A DNA stretch of 5,128 nt from Spirochaeta sp. (GTDB lineage: Bacteria > Spirochaetota > Spirochaetia > DSM-27196 > Alkalispirochaetaceae). The notes under the pieces are model-generated. The model was not told the origin of the DNA. It worked only from the letters and a program-made list of their open reading frames with translations, and ran no database searches. The DNA lies in the NCBI GenBank assembly GCA_007117185.1, contig SKHA01000342.1:1-5128 (forward strand), written 5' to 3'. Made by a program: the position numbers and the translations under genes. Below, piece by piece: positions 1-5,128 of the stretch; positions within the stretch are counted from its first letter, which is position 1; every line of letters starts with the position of its first letter.

Positions 1-369
1 CATCCCCTGCGCGGCGGCTGTTGCAACCGCCACGTCGTGGTCAAAGAGGGCCTGACGCAGAAAGACAACGGCAGACTGCATCCTGCTGCGGGCGAGTTGC
101 CGGACCGCCACAAGGCGCAGTTGGGCACTTCCCCCGTGAACAGCCTCCTGGCCCAGAGCAAAGATCTGTTTTGCCGTGGGCAGGCAGGAGCGATCCGCAC
201 TGGAGCGGATGCAGTTGTACGCTTCGATAAGCTGAACCGCCTGTCCGTCGTCGCCGCTTCCACCGTCGGGATGTACCTGCCGGATCAGGGCGTGGTACCG
301 CGAGCGGATCTCTTTCAGGGGGGTCTCCGGCGTCACCCCGAGCAGCTTGAACGCTTCTGCTGCTTTCAT
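1..369 (-). CDS. J-domain (DnaJ-like) protein with HEAT-like repeats, C-terminus outside window
   Basis: The 123 visible codons are open up to the window edge, so this is the N-terminal part of a longer protein. Residues 4-56 form a compact J-domain: helix I (EAFKLLGV), helix II (PLKEIRSRYHALIRQV), the diagnostic HPD loop at residues 33-35 (bases 265-273), then helix III (AVQLIEAYNCI). HPD stimulates ATP hydrolysis by Hsp70 partners in this family. There is no Gly/Phe-rich or zinc-finger region, so this is a class C (type III) J-protein. Residues 81-123 (LRLVAVRQLARS, then FLRQALFDHDVAVATAAA) have the spacing of HEAT-type helical repeats, suggesting a client- or partner-binding module. The ATG at 369 has GGGAGG six bases upstream and overlaps the Hsp70 stop codon as ATGA. 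The natural partner is therefore the adjacent Hsp70; the client is unknown. Confidence 0.85.
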   Translation of the reverse strand, partial: MKAAEAFKLLGVTPETPLKEIRSRYHALIRQVHPDGGSGDDGQAVQLIEAYNCIRSSADRSCLPTAKQIFALGQEAVHGGSAQLRLVAVRQLARSRMQSAVVFLRQALFDHDVAVATAAAQGM

Positions 370-2042
370 CGCGATCCTCCCGAGGTTGTACTCCGAATCG
401 CCGCGCGACCGGCAACTTCAAGAATCAGCGTCTCCAGGACGGTGATCGTATCGTCAAGGTTTCCGTCGCCATCGCCGGACAGCTCCTCTGCCAGCGTTAT
501 AAGTTGACGAAGCTCCGAGGCCAACCCCGCTGATGCGTGATCTCCCAGGGTCCGGCCGCGTCGCATGAGGCTGGCCAGGTACGCTCGGGGGTCTCCACGA
601 AGGGGCTGCCGCAGATCTACCGGTCTGGCCCTGGCGATCATCTCACCGGTTACCCCGGACTGCTGGTCTCCGGCGCTCACCGTAACCACCCCTTCTCCGT
701 TGACCTGAACAGTCACTTCGATTCGCGGCTCTCCCCGGGCAGCCTGCTTCAACCCCTTAAGGAGGAATCTGCCAAGGGATCGATTCTGGTCAGCCCCGGG
801 TCTGTCCCCCTGGAGCAGGTGGATCTCCGCCTCCTCCTGGTCATCTGAGATGGTGGTGAAATATCGAGTTCGTTTTGCCGGGACAGTCTGGTTGCGATGG
901 ATAATCGGGACGCACGTTCCGTCAGCCAGCTCCAGGGCAAGGGTCCCGGAGACCACGTCATGCAGGGAGAACGCGCCGTTGGTCCTGGATGCGGCCAGGA
1001 GGGTCGCGCCGGTGGCAACTACCTCCTCGGGGTTGATCATCGAGGCCAACGCAACCGGAAAGAGTTCATTCAACCGGCGCCGGATAACGGGAATCCGGCT
1101 GGAGCCACCGGCAAGAATGAGGGTGTCGAAACCGGTTCTGTCGTACCCGGCATCGGCTACAGCAGCCGAGGCCAGGGCCATGGCCCGATCCACGATCGGC
1201 GTCACCGCCGATTCCAGTTCTTCCCGGTTCAGTTCAAAGGATACGTGGACCGCCCCGCTGTCTGCGGCCAGAAAGGGTACGGCCAGAGTGGTGCTCTCCA
1301 GCTCGGAGAGTTCAATTTTTGCGGTCTCGGCGAGGGCGCGCAGAACCTGTCGAAACGCAGGGTCTCCCGAGACATCCCGTCCCACCTGCGACTCTACCTC
1401 CCTGGCGATCCGATCAAAGAGGATCTCATCGATATCTGCCCCCCCCAGGGTGCCGTCACCTGCGGTGGCAGCAACGGAAAAATCGCTGCGGTCCCGTTCG
1501 AGACAGGTCACGTCAAGGGTGCCACCTCCGAAGTCAAAGACCACCATCCGTTCCCGCTTGATGTCCCGGGCCGCGTAGGGCAGCGCCGCAGCGGTCGGTT
1601 CGTTCAACAGCCGCACTTCCCGAAAACCCGCCAGGAGCCCCGCTTCCACCGTGGCCGTTCGCTGGCGATCATCGAAGTGTGCCGGCACGGTTATGACCGC
1701 GTACTCCGGCCCGGCACCGCCGAGAAACTCCCTGGCGTCCTCCCGCAGGGCCGCCAGGATGCAGCCGCTGATCTCTTCAGGGCTGAGAAACCGATCACCC
1801 AGGGGCAGCGTTGACCGTTCTCCCATCCGGCGCTTGACGTGCCGCACCGCCCGGCTGCCGGCATCGCCACCAAGGTTGCGCGCCGCTTCACCGACGATGA
1901 TCGCCCCGCGACCGTCCACACCGACAATCGACGGGGTCAGGATCTGACCGCGCCGGTTATGAATGAGACGGACCGTTCCGCCGTCGTTGTAGCCGATCAC
2001 CGAGTTGGTGGTTCCGAGGTCGATCCCCACGGTCATCGCCAT
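366..2042 (-). CDS. Divergent Hsp70-family (DnaK-like) chaperone, 558 aa
   Basis: ATP-dependent chaperone, predicted cytoplasmic. The nucleotide-binding domain (about 1-350) has phosphate loop 1 GIDLGTTNS (6-14), Lys70 in VKRRMG, NEPTAAAL (147-154), phosphate loop 2 FDFGGGTLD (169-177) and the adenosine motif LILAGGSSRIP (308-318). All residues matching the E. coli DnaK ATPase centre (D8, K70, E148, D170, T175, D177) are present. The beta substrate-binding domain spans about 360-470 (including IHLLQGDRPGADQNRSLGRF). The helical lid is short, about 88 residues, with no acidic C-terminal tail; DnaK is usually 600-640 aa. The linker reads FSLHD instead of VLLLD. The ATG at 2042 has GGAAGGGG five bases upstream; an alternative ATG at 2036 (Met3) would overlap the preceding stop as ATGA. 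Not orthologous to housekeeping dnaK by context: no grpE or hrcA and no room for a CIRCE element. HscA or HscC are other divergent Hsp70s, but I see no specific match. Confidence 0.93.
   Translation of the reverse strand: MAMTVGIDLGTTNSVIGYNDGGTVRLIHNRRGQILTPSIVGVDGRGAIIVGEAARNLGGDAGSRAVRHVKRRMGERSTLPLGDRFLSPEEISGCILAALREDAREFLGGAGPEYAVITVPAHFDDRQRTATVEAGLLAGFREVRLLNEPTAAALPYAARDIKRERMVVFDFGGGTLDVTCLERDRSDFSVAATAGDGTLGGADIDEILFDRIAREVESQVGRDVSGDPAFRQVLRALAETAKIELSELESTTLAVPFLAADSGAVHVSFELNREELESAVTPIVDRAMALASAAVADAGYDRTGFDTLILAGGSSRIPVIRRRLNELFPVALASMINPEEVVATGATLLAASRTNGAFSLHDVVSGTLALELADGTCVPIIHRNQTVPAKRTRYFTTISDDQEEAEIHLLQGDRPGADQNRSLGRFLLKGLKQAARGEPRIEVTVQVNGEGVVTVSAGDQQSGVTGEMIARARPVDLRQPLRGDPRAYLASLMRRGRTLGDHASAGLASELRQLITLAEELSGDGDGNLDDTITVLETLILEVAGRAAIRSTTSGGSR
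376..381 (-). promoter_or_regulatory. Ribosome binding site of the J-domain gene
   Basis: GGGAGG on the minus strand lies six bases before the ATG at 369, inside the last codons of the Hsp70 gene. It fixes the start and, with the ATGA overlap, points to translational coupling of the two chaperone genes. Confidence 0.7.
1439..1446 (-). repeat. G8 homopolymer tract inside the Hsp70 coding sequence
   Basis: Eight consecutive C on the plus strand, G8 on the coding strand, encode part of L-G-G-A at residues 199-202. A one-base slip would frameshift the protein within its ATPase domain. The run can also be explained by two conserved glycines written with GGG codons in a GC-rich genome. Confidence 0.6.
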
Positions 2043-2560
2043 CGTTGCCCCTTCCGCAGAGAGAGAATCAGTTCAACCTCACCAATGGCCATACCGGTGC
2101 TGTGGGAGATTCGTTCCGGCGAGAATCCCTGGTCACTGAGGCGACGTACCGTGTCAGCTATCGCTTCCTCCCGGGGCGGCGGGGGCTCTGGCTCCAGTGG
2201 CTCCGCTTCTTCCGGGAGAGACTCCACCGGTGGCGCCGCCACCCCTTCCCGGGTAGGCTCCACCGCAGGTGAGGTCTGTGCCGCCGGAGACACCGATACG
2301 TTCTCCAGTAGAAGCCGAAGTGCGTCAATCTCACGGTCCGCATCGCGAATCAGGCCGTGCAGGGTGTCTATCCGATCCTCAAGCAGTGAGACGTGGCGAT
2401 CGCCGGTCTGATTGAGTTCCGCCACCAGACCCTGGACCTCACCACGGAGCTCTCCGAGCAGTCGATCCGGTTTCAGTCGTCGGACCACCAGCGACCGCAA
2501 CCACACCATCACGAGAAGCATCATGAAGATGGTAAGGAGAAGGTAGAGTCCGAAGGTCAT
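2033..2560 (-). CDS. Single-pass membrane-anchored coiled-coil protein, SwrB/YlxL-like
   Basis: The 175-aa protein begins with a hydrophobic segment (about residues 3-20, GLYLLLTIFMMLLVMVW) followed by LRSLVVRRLK, so a single N-terminal anchor with a cytoplasmic body is predicted from the positive-inside rule. Residues 32-88 form a likely coiled coil with leucine heptads. Residues 89-131 are a Pro/Glu/Ala-rich linker. Residues 132-169 (VRRLSDQGFSPERISHSTGM, then EVELILSLRK) resemble a small helical, HTH-like tail. This anchor, coil and C-terminal 'G.s...Ia...g...gEvelil.l' pattern recalls SwrB/YlxL and DUF6115-type proteins; Bacillus SwrB, encoded just after sigD, promotes activation of the flagellar export apparatus. 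Homology is from memory of the pattern, so the functional transfer is inference. The gene starts three bases after the preceding stop and overlaps the Hsp70 gene by ten bases (four if Met3 is used). Confidence 0.85.
   Translation of the reverse strand: MTFGLYLLLTIFMMLLVMVWLRSLVVRRLKPDRLLGELRGEVQGLVAELNQTGDRHVSLLEDRIDTLHGLIRDADREIDALRLLLENVSVSPAAQTSPAVEPTREGVAAPPVESLPEEAEPLEPEPPPPREEAIADTVRRLSDQGFSPERISHSTGMAIGEVELILSLRKGQRWR
2048..2055 (-). promoter_or_regulatory. Ribosome binding site of the Hsp70-like gene
   Basis: GGAAGGGG on the minus strand lies five bases before the ATG at 2042 and eleven before the in-frame ATG at 2036. Spacing favours the first ATG; overlap geometry (ATGA) favours the second. 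The two proteins differ by two residues only. Confidence 0.6.
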
Positions 2561-2563
2561 GGG

Positions 2564-2890
2564 CTACCCCGATACGTCAATATGCTGTCCGAGATCGGGG
2601 TCGCGGAACTCCGGCTCGTCTCCCTGATCTGTCTCATCCTCTGCCGGTGGCCGGTCAGAACGTCGGGGGCGCTGCCGGGATCGCTCCTCCTCTTCCTGGA
2701 CCTTCTCGGGCCCCTCGGACACTTCCTCGGCTTCACTGACGACGTGAGAGGCCTCCTGCGAACGCTGGGCGATCTCGCGGCCGGTAACTTCCTGATTCTG
2801 CACAATCGCCTGTTTGATCGCCGACTGCTCCCGGCCTACCGTACTGAGCCGAACGAAGAGGGTCTGAAGATCAATCGGCTGAATCGACAT
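2564..2890 (-). CDS. Small acidic protein of unknown function, 108 aa
   Basis: I do not recognise a named family. The first 45 residues (MSIQPIDLQTLFVRLSTVGR onward, ending EIAQRSQ) look structured and helical, with no signal peptide or membrane segment. Residues about 46-93 are highly acidic, Arg-rich and Pro-containing and probably disordered. The last 12 residues (DPDLGQHIDVSG) return to a compact, motif-like sequence. This layout of conserved-looking ends with a variable middle suggests an adaptor or tether, which is inference. The start is the ATG at 2890, with GGAGG five bases upstream; the open frame extends upstream to a GTG at 2914, but that has no comparable signal. The gene overlaps the 3' end of the FapA gene by 20 bases and ends three bases before the membrane-protein gene. 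Context implies a flagellar or motility role. Confidence 0.8.
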   Translation of the reverse strand: MSIQPIDLQTLFVRLSTVGREQSAIKQAIVQNQEVTGREIAQRSQEASHVVSEAEEVSEGPEKVQEEEERSRQRPRRSDRPPAEDETDQGDEPEFRDPDLGQHIDVSG

Positions 2891-4841
2891 CTCCACCTCC
2901 CCGCTTCCTGACACTGATGTCGGCGCGGCTCTCTTCGTACCTGGTCACCTTGACCATTCCACCCTCGGCGATGTAGGTCACCGCCCGGGACTCACGACGA
3001 ATGGGAAGCTGAGCGTCTTTGATCGCGATCTTTACTCCCGGGAATACCGTCCCGGAGGCACTGATGCGGCCGTTGGTCTTGAGCTCGTCCAGGTACGCCT
3101 GTATCGCCTTGATCTCTTTGCTCAGCTTGTTCCGGGCCAGGGTGATCTTCTCCCGGCGGGCCTTGATGACGGTGTACTGCTTCAGTTTTTCAGGGGAGAT
3201 CTGGCGCTTGTTTTTGCGCATCGTATCGATGGTAGCCATGTTGAGGTTGATCTCTTCCAGCTCTTTCAGCAGCTGAGCTTCGTTCTCCTCAAGCTCCAGC
3301 AGACGCTCCCGGCTGCGGGGGTCGTATCCCACCTCAACGAGGGTCTCCATGCCGGCGACAGATCCCAGCGTCTTGGCATCCACCTCTTCCGCCGCACGGA
3401 TGTGTCCGCCGACGATACTGGCACGTTTACCCCGGCAGATAATGCGTTTGTCCGAGAAGACGGTGCTGTTGATAATGCCGTCGGAGACAACCACCATCTC
3501 ACCGGCCTCTACGTGAGCGTTCTCGATAAACTTGGCCCAGATGCTGCCGCCTGCTTTTACCCCGCCGTCACTCTTGCCGGCGATTCCCTGGTGCACAATC
3601 ACGTCGCCTTCCGCTTCAAGCTGACTGCGGGCGACGCTGCCCATCACCTCAATGTCTCCCGCTGCGCTGACAGAGAAGCCGTCGTCCACGTTGCCTTTGA
3701 TGATCACCGTACCGAGGAAGCGGATATTTCCTTCCTTGACGTTGACGTCGCCGTTGACGAGGTAGATCGGTTCAACCGTGACCTTGCCATTCACCAGCTT
3801 CACCAGGCCGTTGATCTCGGCAACGATACTGCGACCATCATCGGAGAGTCTGGTGTGGTCTCCCAGGGGCGGGTCGATGTCCCGTCCGTCTTTGGCGGGT
3901 ATCATCCGTCCGGTTACCGTCTGGCCGGGCTTGCCCTCCTGCGCATCTACCCGGCGGGCCAGAACCTGACCCTCTACCACGTTCTCGATACGGTTAAGCT
4001 CCTTGAAATCAACCCGGCCGTCGGCGCTTTCCTGCAGGTGTACGTCACGGCTGTCAGTACGGAAGTTGTAGACCATCTTGGCATCGTCGCCGTTCTCCGG
4101 CCTGGTTCCCTCAGCCACGATGATCCGTTCCCGGTAGCGCGGCTTTGCTTCAAGCTCTTCCAGAAGTTCTTCCATGATTCCGTGGATGACACCGTTGGTC
4201 TCCAGGGCTGCCCTGATTCCTTCAGCGGACGGGTCGGACCCACCCGGCCCCGGCGGTGACATCGTGATAACCGCCTTCATCTCGCCTTCCACCACGTCAC
4301 AGCTTACAAAGCTGTCCTGGGAGGGATCGTAGTCGTAGTCGGCGATGCGTACCCACTCGCCATCCGCGTTCTTGACCACCTTGGAGACGAGGGCGGTGTC
4401 AACCTTTGAACTGGTCCGGTTGGCGATCGCGATCATCGTTTCCCGCTCTGTCACCGGGGCTCCGTTGCCCACCGGTGGCAGGACCTTCACCAGAACCCCC
4501 GTCGGCGAGAGTCTTACCACGGCGCTTCCGTCAACGTCCCTGGGGCGGTCAGCTTCAAAGCCGAAGTCCATATCAAAATCGTCGTCTCCAACGGTAACGC
4601 TGGACTCGTCACGAGCCGGGTACGCCACTACCAGGAACGGCTTCTTTCCGTAACCGAGAATCCCGGAGGATCCCTGTTCCAGGACGTCATACTGAATCTT
4701 CTTAACCGGCAGGGAGAGTTCCACCGCAGCTTCACGAAGAGCATCCTCAAGGGTAACACCACTGACGTTCACGTAGCGCCGGGATGAGTCCTCCTCGGCA
4801 CTCTTTCGCATAAACGCCTGAAGCTGCTCCATGGTAACCAT
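2871..4841 (-). CDS. fapA: FapA-family (DUF342) flagellar assembly protein with Jag-N-like N-terminal domain
   Basis: The 656-aa protein has several recognisable regions. Residues about 22-74 resemble the Jag N-terminal domain (VTLEDALREAAVELSLPV, then GSSGILGYGKKPF, matching the Jag-type G-(F/I)LG-(F/Y)GKK signature). An Asp-rich linker follows (about 76-105). Residues about 190-355 match the FapA N-terminal region, including GKPGQTVTGRMIPAKDGRD (303-321). Residues about 356-505 are a right-handed beta-helix of the MinC-C/bactofilin kind, with repeated glycine turns (NGDVNVKEGNIRFLGTVIIKG, then AAGDIEVMGSV and AEGDVIVHQGI). Residues about 508-588 are a long charged coiled coil, and the end (590-645) is a beta-rich cap (GRISASGTVFPGVKIAI). 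FapA proteins are tied to flagellar assembly or placement in some bacteria; the exact mechanism here is unknown. The ATG at 4841 begins two bases after the sigma-factor stop; Met4 at 4832 is an alternative. The Shine-Dalgarno is weak, so translation is probably coupled. Confidence 0.9.
   Translation of the reverse strand: MVTMEQLQAFMRKSAEEDSSRRYVNVSGVTLEDALREAAVELSLPVKKIQYDVLEQGSSGILGYGKKPFLVVAYPARDESSVTVGDDDFDMDFGFEADRPRDVDGSAVVRLSPTGVLVKVLPPVGNGAPVTERETMIAIANRTSSKVDTALVSKVVKNADGEWVRIADYDYDPSQDSFVSCDVVEGEMKAVITMSPPGPGGSDPSAEGIRAALETNGVIHGIMEELLEELEAKPRYRERIIVAEGTRPENGDDAKMVYNFRTDSRDVHLQESADGRVDFKELNRIENVVEGQVLARRVDAQEGKPGQTVTGRMIPAKDGRDIDPPLGDHTRLSDDGRSIVAEINGLVKLVNGKVTVEPIYLVNGDVNVKEGNIRFLGTVIIKGNVDDGFSVSAAGDIEVMGSVARSQLEAEGDVIVHQGIAGKSDGGVKAGGSIWAKFIENAHVEAGEMVVVSDGIINSTVFSDKRIICRGKRASIVGGHIRAAEEVDAKTLGSVAGMETLVEVGYDPRSRERLLELEENEAQLLKELEEINLNMATIDTMRKNKRQISPEKLKQYTVIKARREKITLARNKLSKEIKAIQAYLDELKTNGRISASGTVFPGVKIAIKDAQLPIRRESRAVTYIAEGGMVKVTRYEESRADISVRKRGGGDVDSAD
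2894..2902 (-). promoter_or_regulatory. Strong ribosome binding site deciding the start of the small acidic protein
   Basis: GGGGAGGTG on the minus strand, with GGAGG five bases before the ATG at 2890, is the clearest Shine-Dalgarno in the window. It lies in the last codons of the FapA gene and supports the 108-aa product over the 116-aa GTG-initiated reading. Confidence 0.75.
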
Positions 4842-4843
4842 CG

Positions 4844-5128
4844 TTACATGATTCCCCGCTTGACGCTGGTGAGTCTTCCCCGCAGACGCATGATCGCCTT
4901 GGTATGAAGCTGGGAGATTCTAGACTCGGTGACACCGAGGACCGCACCGATTTCTTTGAGGGTCAGGTCTTCGTAGTAGTACAGGACAAGGACTTTCTTC
5001 TCTTTGTCCGGCAGTTCATTGATCGCTTCGATGATGACCCGCTTGACTTCCTGCTTCTCAACGATGGAGTCAGGATTGCGGCTGTGCGGGCTTTCGATGC
5101 TGTCGCCGATGGACATGCGGTCCGAGTC
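4844..5128 (-). CDS. fliA: Flagellar sigma factor FliA/WhiG/SigD, C-terminal fragment (5' end outside window)
   Basis: The final 94 codons and stop are visible, and the frame stays open to the window edge, so the true start lies outside; the first visible Met (5116) is internal. Residues from INELPDKEKKVLVLYYYEDL through LTLKEIGAVLGVTESRISQL to HTKAIMRLRGRL are sigma region 4, the helix-turn-helix that reads the -35 element. The wording (LPDKEKKVLVLYYYEDLTLKEIGAVLGVTESRISQLHTKA) is typical of sigma-28 family proteins rather than RpoD, RpoH or RpoE. The preceding residues (SIESPHSRNPDSIVEKQEVKRVI) fit the end of region 3 and the linker. Regions 1 to 3 are not visible. It is expected to direct transcription of late flagellar and chemotaxis genes. 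The gene leads the visible operon; in related genomes flhF/flhG-type genes usually lie just upstream. Confidence 0.93.
   Translation of the reverse strand, partial: DSDRMSIGDSIESPHSRNPDSIVEKQEVKRVIIEAINELPDKEKKVLVLYYYEDLTLKEIGAVLGVTESRISQLHTKAIMRLRGRLTSVKRGIM

Larger units (their letters stand above)
1..5128 (-). other. Single co-directional gene cluster (putative operon) of six genes
   Basis: Successive junctions are: sigma to FapA, 2-base gap; FapA to small acidic protein, 20-base overlap; small protein to membrane protein, 3-base gap; membrane protein to Hsp70, 10-base overlap (4 if Met3 is the start); Hsp70 to J-protein, 4-base ATGA overlap. No stretch longer than three bases is non-coding, and I find no hairpin-plus-T terminator between genes. 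Continuous transcription and translational coupling are therefore inferred. Both ends of the transcription unit lie outside the window. Confidence 0.8.

Noticed and set aside
37..507. Antisense open frames at the left end on the plus strand and a minus-strand frame at 41-421
   Set aside because: The HPD-containing J-domain reading frame with its own ribosome binding site explains this stretch; the others are shadows.
897..1814. 305-codon open frame on the plus strand, antisense to the Hsp70 gene
   Set aside because: It lies wholly inside a gene with clear Hsp70 motifs, its translation has no recognisable domain, and long antisense frames are common opposite GC-rich genes.
2564..2914. GTG at 2914 as start of the small acidic protein
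   Set aside because: It would add eight low-complexity residues and deepen the overlap with FapA to 44 bases, and it lacks the strong GGAGG seen before the ATG at 2890.
3402..4259. 285-codon open frame on the plus strand, antisense to the FapA gene
   Set aside because: It is in codon register opposite the FapA reading frame, has no plausible ribosome binding site or family match, and mirrors the beta-helix coding sequence.
5114..5116. ATG at 5116 as the start of a 90-aa protein
   Set aside because: The frame continues open to the window edge and the sequence is the C-terminal part of a sigma factor, so this Met is internal.
1..5128. tRNA, rRNA, CRISPR array, insertion sequence, riboswitch, CIRCE element, sigma-28 promoter or rho-independent terminator
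   Set aside because: Looked for on both strands by eye; the window is almost entirely coding, and no convincing repeat array, terminal inverted repeat, cloverleaf or hairpin-plus-T run was found.

Overview
The window is a piece of a bacterial flagellar-type operon. All six genes read on the minus strand, from the high-coordinate end to the low end. They are packed with gaps of 2-3 bases or with overlaps, and no intergenic region is long enough for a promoter or terminator. The DNA is GC-rich. A FliA/WhiG-type flagellar sigma factor followed by a FapA-family (DUF342) protein with a Jag-N-like N terminus fits best with a free-living, GC-rich member of the Spirochaetota. That assignment is inference from gene order and protein style, because no rRNA or other taxonomic marker is present.

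In transcription order: (1) the C-terminal end of a FliA/WhiG/SigD sigma factor, cut by the right window edge; (2) a 656-aa FapA/DUF342 polymer-like beta-helix protein; (3) a 108-aa acidic protein of unknown function; (4) a 175-aa protein with one N-terminal membrane anchor, a coiled coil, a Pro/Glu-rich linker and a small C-terminal helical domain, recalling SwrB/YlxL, which follows sigD in the Bacillus fla/che operon; (5) a 558-aa divergent Hsp70 with an intact ATPase centre but altered linker, substrate arch and lid; (6) a J-domain protein with HEAT-like repeats, cut by the left window edge.

Genes 1-4 look like motility or flagellar-assembly functions. Genes 5 and 6 look like a dedicated Hsp70/J-protein pair encoded in the same transcription unit, overlapping by ATGA. 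The working hypothesis is that this pair serves flagellar or envelope clients rather than general heat-shock proteostasis. The Hsp70/J pair and the two small proteins are the least described and most interesting part of the window.
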